From assembly GCA_021850405.1 (NCBI GenBank), contig JAJZMA010000013.1, forward strand, positions 1 through 7,414: 7,414 bases of DNA. The letters are read 5' to 3'. This document shows, piece after piece, positions 6,007 to 7,414 of this stretch. The position numbers were made by a program, and so were the translations under genes. Below the pieces are notes generated by a model. That model was not told the origin of the DNA. It ran no database searches and was given only the letters and a program-made list of their open reading frames with translations. This stretch comes from a bacterium. Its GTDB lineage: Bacteria > Chloroflexota > Dormibacteria > Aeolococcales > Aeolococcaceae. Position 1 is the first letter of the stretch. Each line of letters begins with the position of its first letter.

Positions 6007-7057
6007 AGAGACCCTGCTGACACGCTATGCCAGTTCCGAGGAGGAAAGACTGGAGCAGGAAGTACGGCCACGTGTACTCAACGAATTTGTGGGGCAGGAG
6101 AGCATCCGGCAGCAGCTCACAATCGCCATGCAGGCCGCGCGCGCGCGAGGAGATGCAGTCGACCATATACTGCTGTACGGCCCACCTGGGCTTGGCAAGA
6201 CTACACTCGCGCAGATAGTAGCTGCTGAAATGGGTGGAGGACTCAGGACAACCAGTGGGCCTGCCATAGATCATCAGGGAATGCTGGGGTCGCTACTGAC
6301 TGGCCTTGAGCCACGTGACGTTCTCTTCATTGACGAGGTCCACCGCCTGTCACGACCCATTGAGGAGGCGCTCTACCCAGCGATGGAGGATTTCGCCTTT
6401 GACTGGGTAGCTGGCAAAGGTGTTGGTGCACAGGCAATGCGGCTTTCCCTGAACCATTTCACCCTGGTTGCTGCCACAACGCGGGCAGGGGCCCTGGGCA
6501 ATGCCCTTCGGGACCGTTTCGGACTGACGTTCAGGGTTGACTTTTACAGCCCAGAGGATTTATGCAAGATCATCTACCGCTCTGCGTCGATACTGGGCGT
6601 GCCCATCCAGGAGGATGCAGCCCCTCTCCTGGCAGCCAGATCGCGTGGAACCCCACGAATAGCCAACCGGCTGCTGCGCCGGGCCCGCGATTTTGCCCAG
6701 GTTCAGTCGGCTTCGACTATATCGGCTGACATAGTCGAAGAATGCCTCGCAGTGCTTGGAATTGATAAACATGGTCTGGACGGTTCTGACAGGCGCGTCC
6801 TCCAGCTTCTGTGCCAGACCTTTGCAGGCAAACCCACTGGGCTGGGTACCATGGCAGCCAGCCTGCAGGAAGAAACAGAAACGCTGGAGGACGTGATCGA
6901 GCCGTACCTGCTGAGACTTGGGCTGATTGCCAGGACGCCAAGGGGCAGGGTGCCCACCGCCGCTGCATTCGAACTGCTCGGATTGCCAACTAGCAGAGCT
7001 GTGTTCCCTGAAGAGCTGGTACTTCCGCTGGAAAGCACACCCACAAGTGACAGGTAG
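5999..7057 (+). CDS. ruvB: Holliday junction branch migration ATPase RuvB
   Basis: Complete 352-residue AAA+ ATPase of normal length that forms hexameric rings driving branch migration of Holliday junctions bound by RuvA. The family N terminus RPRVLNEFVGQESIRQQL (about 23-40) is followed by Walker A GPPGLGKTT (61-69, Lys67) and the SGPAIDHQGML region. Walker B is LFIDEVHRL (D112, E113). The sensor 1 region is LVAATTRAGAL, then LRDRFG with the likely arginine finger R171, and the sensor 2 arginine lies in GTPRIANRLLRRAR (about R220). The C-terminal winged-helix domain ends with IEPYLLRLGLIARTPRGR. AGGA at 5985-5988 lies 10 nt before the ATG, within ruvA. It is the last gene of the tightly packed cluster; the next gene follows after a 246-nt spacer. 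Confidence 0.99.
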   Translation: MSEETLLTRYASSEEERLEQEVRPRVLNEFVGQESIRQQLTIAMQAARARGDAVDHILLYGPPGLGKTTLAQIVAAEMGGGLRTTSGPAIDHQGMLGSLLTGLEPRDVLFIDEVHRLSRPIEEALYPAMEDFAFDWVAGKGVGAQAMRLSLNHFTLVAATTRAGALGNALRDRFGLTFRVDFYSPEDLCKIIYRSASILGVPIQEDAAPLLAARSRGTPRIANRLLRRARDFAQVQSASTISADIVEECLAVLGIDKHGLDGSDRRVLQLLCQTFAGKPTGLGTMAASLQEETETLEDVIEPYLLRLGLIARTPRGRVPTAAAFELLGLPTSRAVFPEELVLPLESTPTSDR

Positions 7058-7303
7058 ATCAATGGTATGCGCAGCAGGGCTACTGGCTGGAATGTGCAGA
7101 AAGACCTCTAATGACTGCACTGGCAGGAAAGAAGTTTGTTTGCCCAGGTTAAACCTGCCATATCAATGCAAGGCAGGCAAAGGTCGGCATATGGTCCACA
7201 CACAGGTACACATCGCAGCTTGAACCACGAACAAACCATTGTGAGCGGACAGCCAGGATCATGTGAGGAGGTAGCCACCTCAACTCCAAAGGACATCTGG
7301 AGC
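7058..7303. repeat. ruvB-queA spacer with interlocking short inverted repeats
   Basis: No gene is seen here. Several perfect short stems overlap and exclude each other. GTGCAG (7094-7099) pairs with CTGCAC (7115-7120). TGGCAGG (7121-7127) pairs with CCTGCCA (7154-7160), and the same CCTGCC (7154-7159) can instead pair with GGCAGG (7172-7177). TTTGCC (7139-7144) pairs with GGCAAA (7176-7181), and CCATAT (7158-7163) with ATATGG (7189-7194). No T-tract follows any of them, so this is not a classical terminator. A weak promoter-like pair (TTTGCC 7139-7144, 16 nt, TATCAA 7161-7166) overlaps the repeats. It could be a leader with alternative folds, but several 6-bp matches are expected by chance in a stretch this long. 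Confidence 0.4.
7265..7272 (+). promoter_or_regulatory. Orphan Shine-Dalgarno sequence upstream of queA
   Basis: GAGGAGGT is the best match to the anti-Shine-Dalgarno in the window, yet no ATG, GTG or TTG lies 5-13 nt downstream. The queA ATG at 7304 is 31 nt away. The site is either an accident, a ribosome standby site, or part of coding sequence if queA starts at the in-frame GTG at 7241. Confidence 0.4.
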
Positions 7304-7414
7304 ATGGACTCCTACGACTATGATTTGCCTGCAGGTCGTATAGCGCAGCAACCGCTCGAAGAGAGGGATTCCTCCCGGCTCCTGCACTACCGGCCGGGCG
7401 GGCTCATCGAAGAC
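7304..7414 (+). CDS. queA: S-adenosylmethionine:tRNA ribosyltransferase-isomerase QueA, N-terminal part (3' truncated by window)
   Basis: First 37 residues of QueA, the cytoplasmic enzyme that transfers and isomerises the ribosyl part of S-adenosylmethionine onto 7-aminomethyl-7-deazaguanine in tRNA, giving epoxyqueuosine. The N terminus is diagnostic: YDYDLPAGRIAQQPLEERDS followed by SRLLHY corresponds to the family pattern DFdYdLPeelIAq.PlepRdsSRLLv. The ATG at 7304 gives a family-like beginning, with the pattern starting within a few residues, and has AAAGGA at 7288-7293 (10-nt spacing). An in-frame GTG at 7241 would add 21 residues that do not resemble QueA and has no ribosome binding site, so I prefer 7304. 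ruvB-queA adjacency is common in bacteria. The gene is not coupled to ruvB here and may have its own promoter in the spacer. Confidence 0.95.
   Translation, partial: MDSYDYDLPAGRIAQQPLEERDSSRLLHYRPGGLIED

Overview
The window is a moderately GC-rich bacterial chromosomal segment with every recognisable gene on the + strand: the 3' end of secA, a large secreted mosaic protein gene, then yebC-ruvC-ruvA-ruvB, and the first 37 codons of queA. The yebC-ruvCAB order, and above all the secreted protein with tandem 42-residue repeats of the GYWLVAADGG...FPFGDA type, point to an actinobacterium, probably of the Acidimicrobiia or a related lineage. That placement is inference from gene content and repeat style; no marker gene is present.

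Layout. Positions 1-764 hold the C-terminal 253 residues of SecA, ending in a zinc-binding SEC-C motif. Positions 765-1139 are non-coding, with a composite hairpin and a T-rich stretch carrying a possible extended -10 promoter. Positions 1140-3458 encode a 772-residue exported protein: signal peptide, glycine-rich region, two Ig-like domains, and six tandem 42-residue repeats. Its stop codon sits in the loop of a strong hairpin. Positions 3459-4026 hold no convincing gene. They do contain a dense run of perfect stem-loops ending, when read on the - strand, in a textbook intrinsic terminator with eight T. This is the best candidate for something undescribed: a structured small RNA of about 200 nt transcribed opposite to all neighbours. 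A plausible promoter for yebC lies at 3934-3963.

Positions 4027-7057 form a tightly packed unit. yebC and ruvC are 1 nt apart, and ruvC has a forced TTG start. ruvC and ruvA overlap by 4 nt, ruvA and ruvB by 8 nt. RuvA and RuvB make the Holliday-junction branch-migration motor and RuvC cuts the junction, so the cell gets the full resolvasome from one transcript, with the translation factor/regulator YebC in front. The spacer at 7058-7303 has nested, mutually exclusive short inverted repeats and an orphan Shine-Dalgarno sequence ahead of queA, a tRNA queuosine-synthesis gene cut by the window end.
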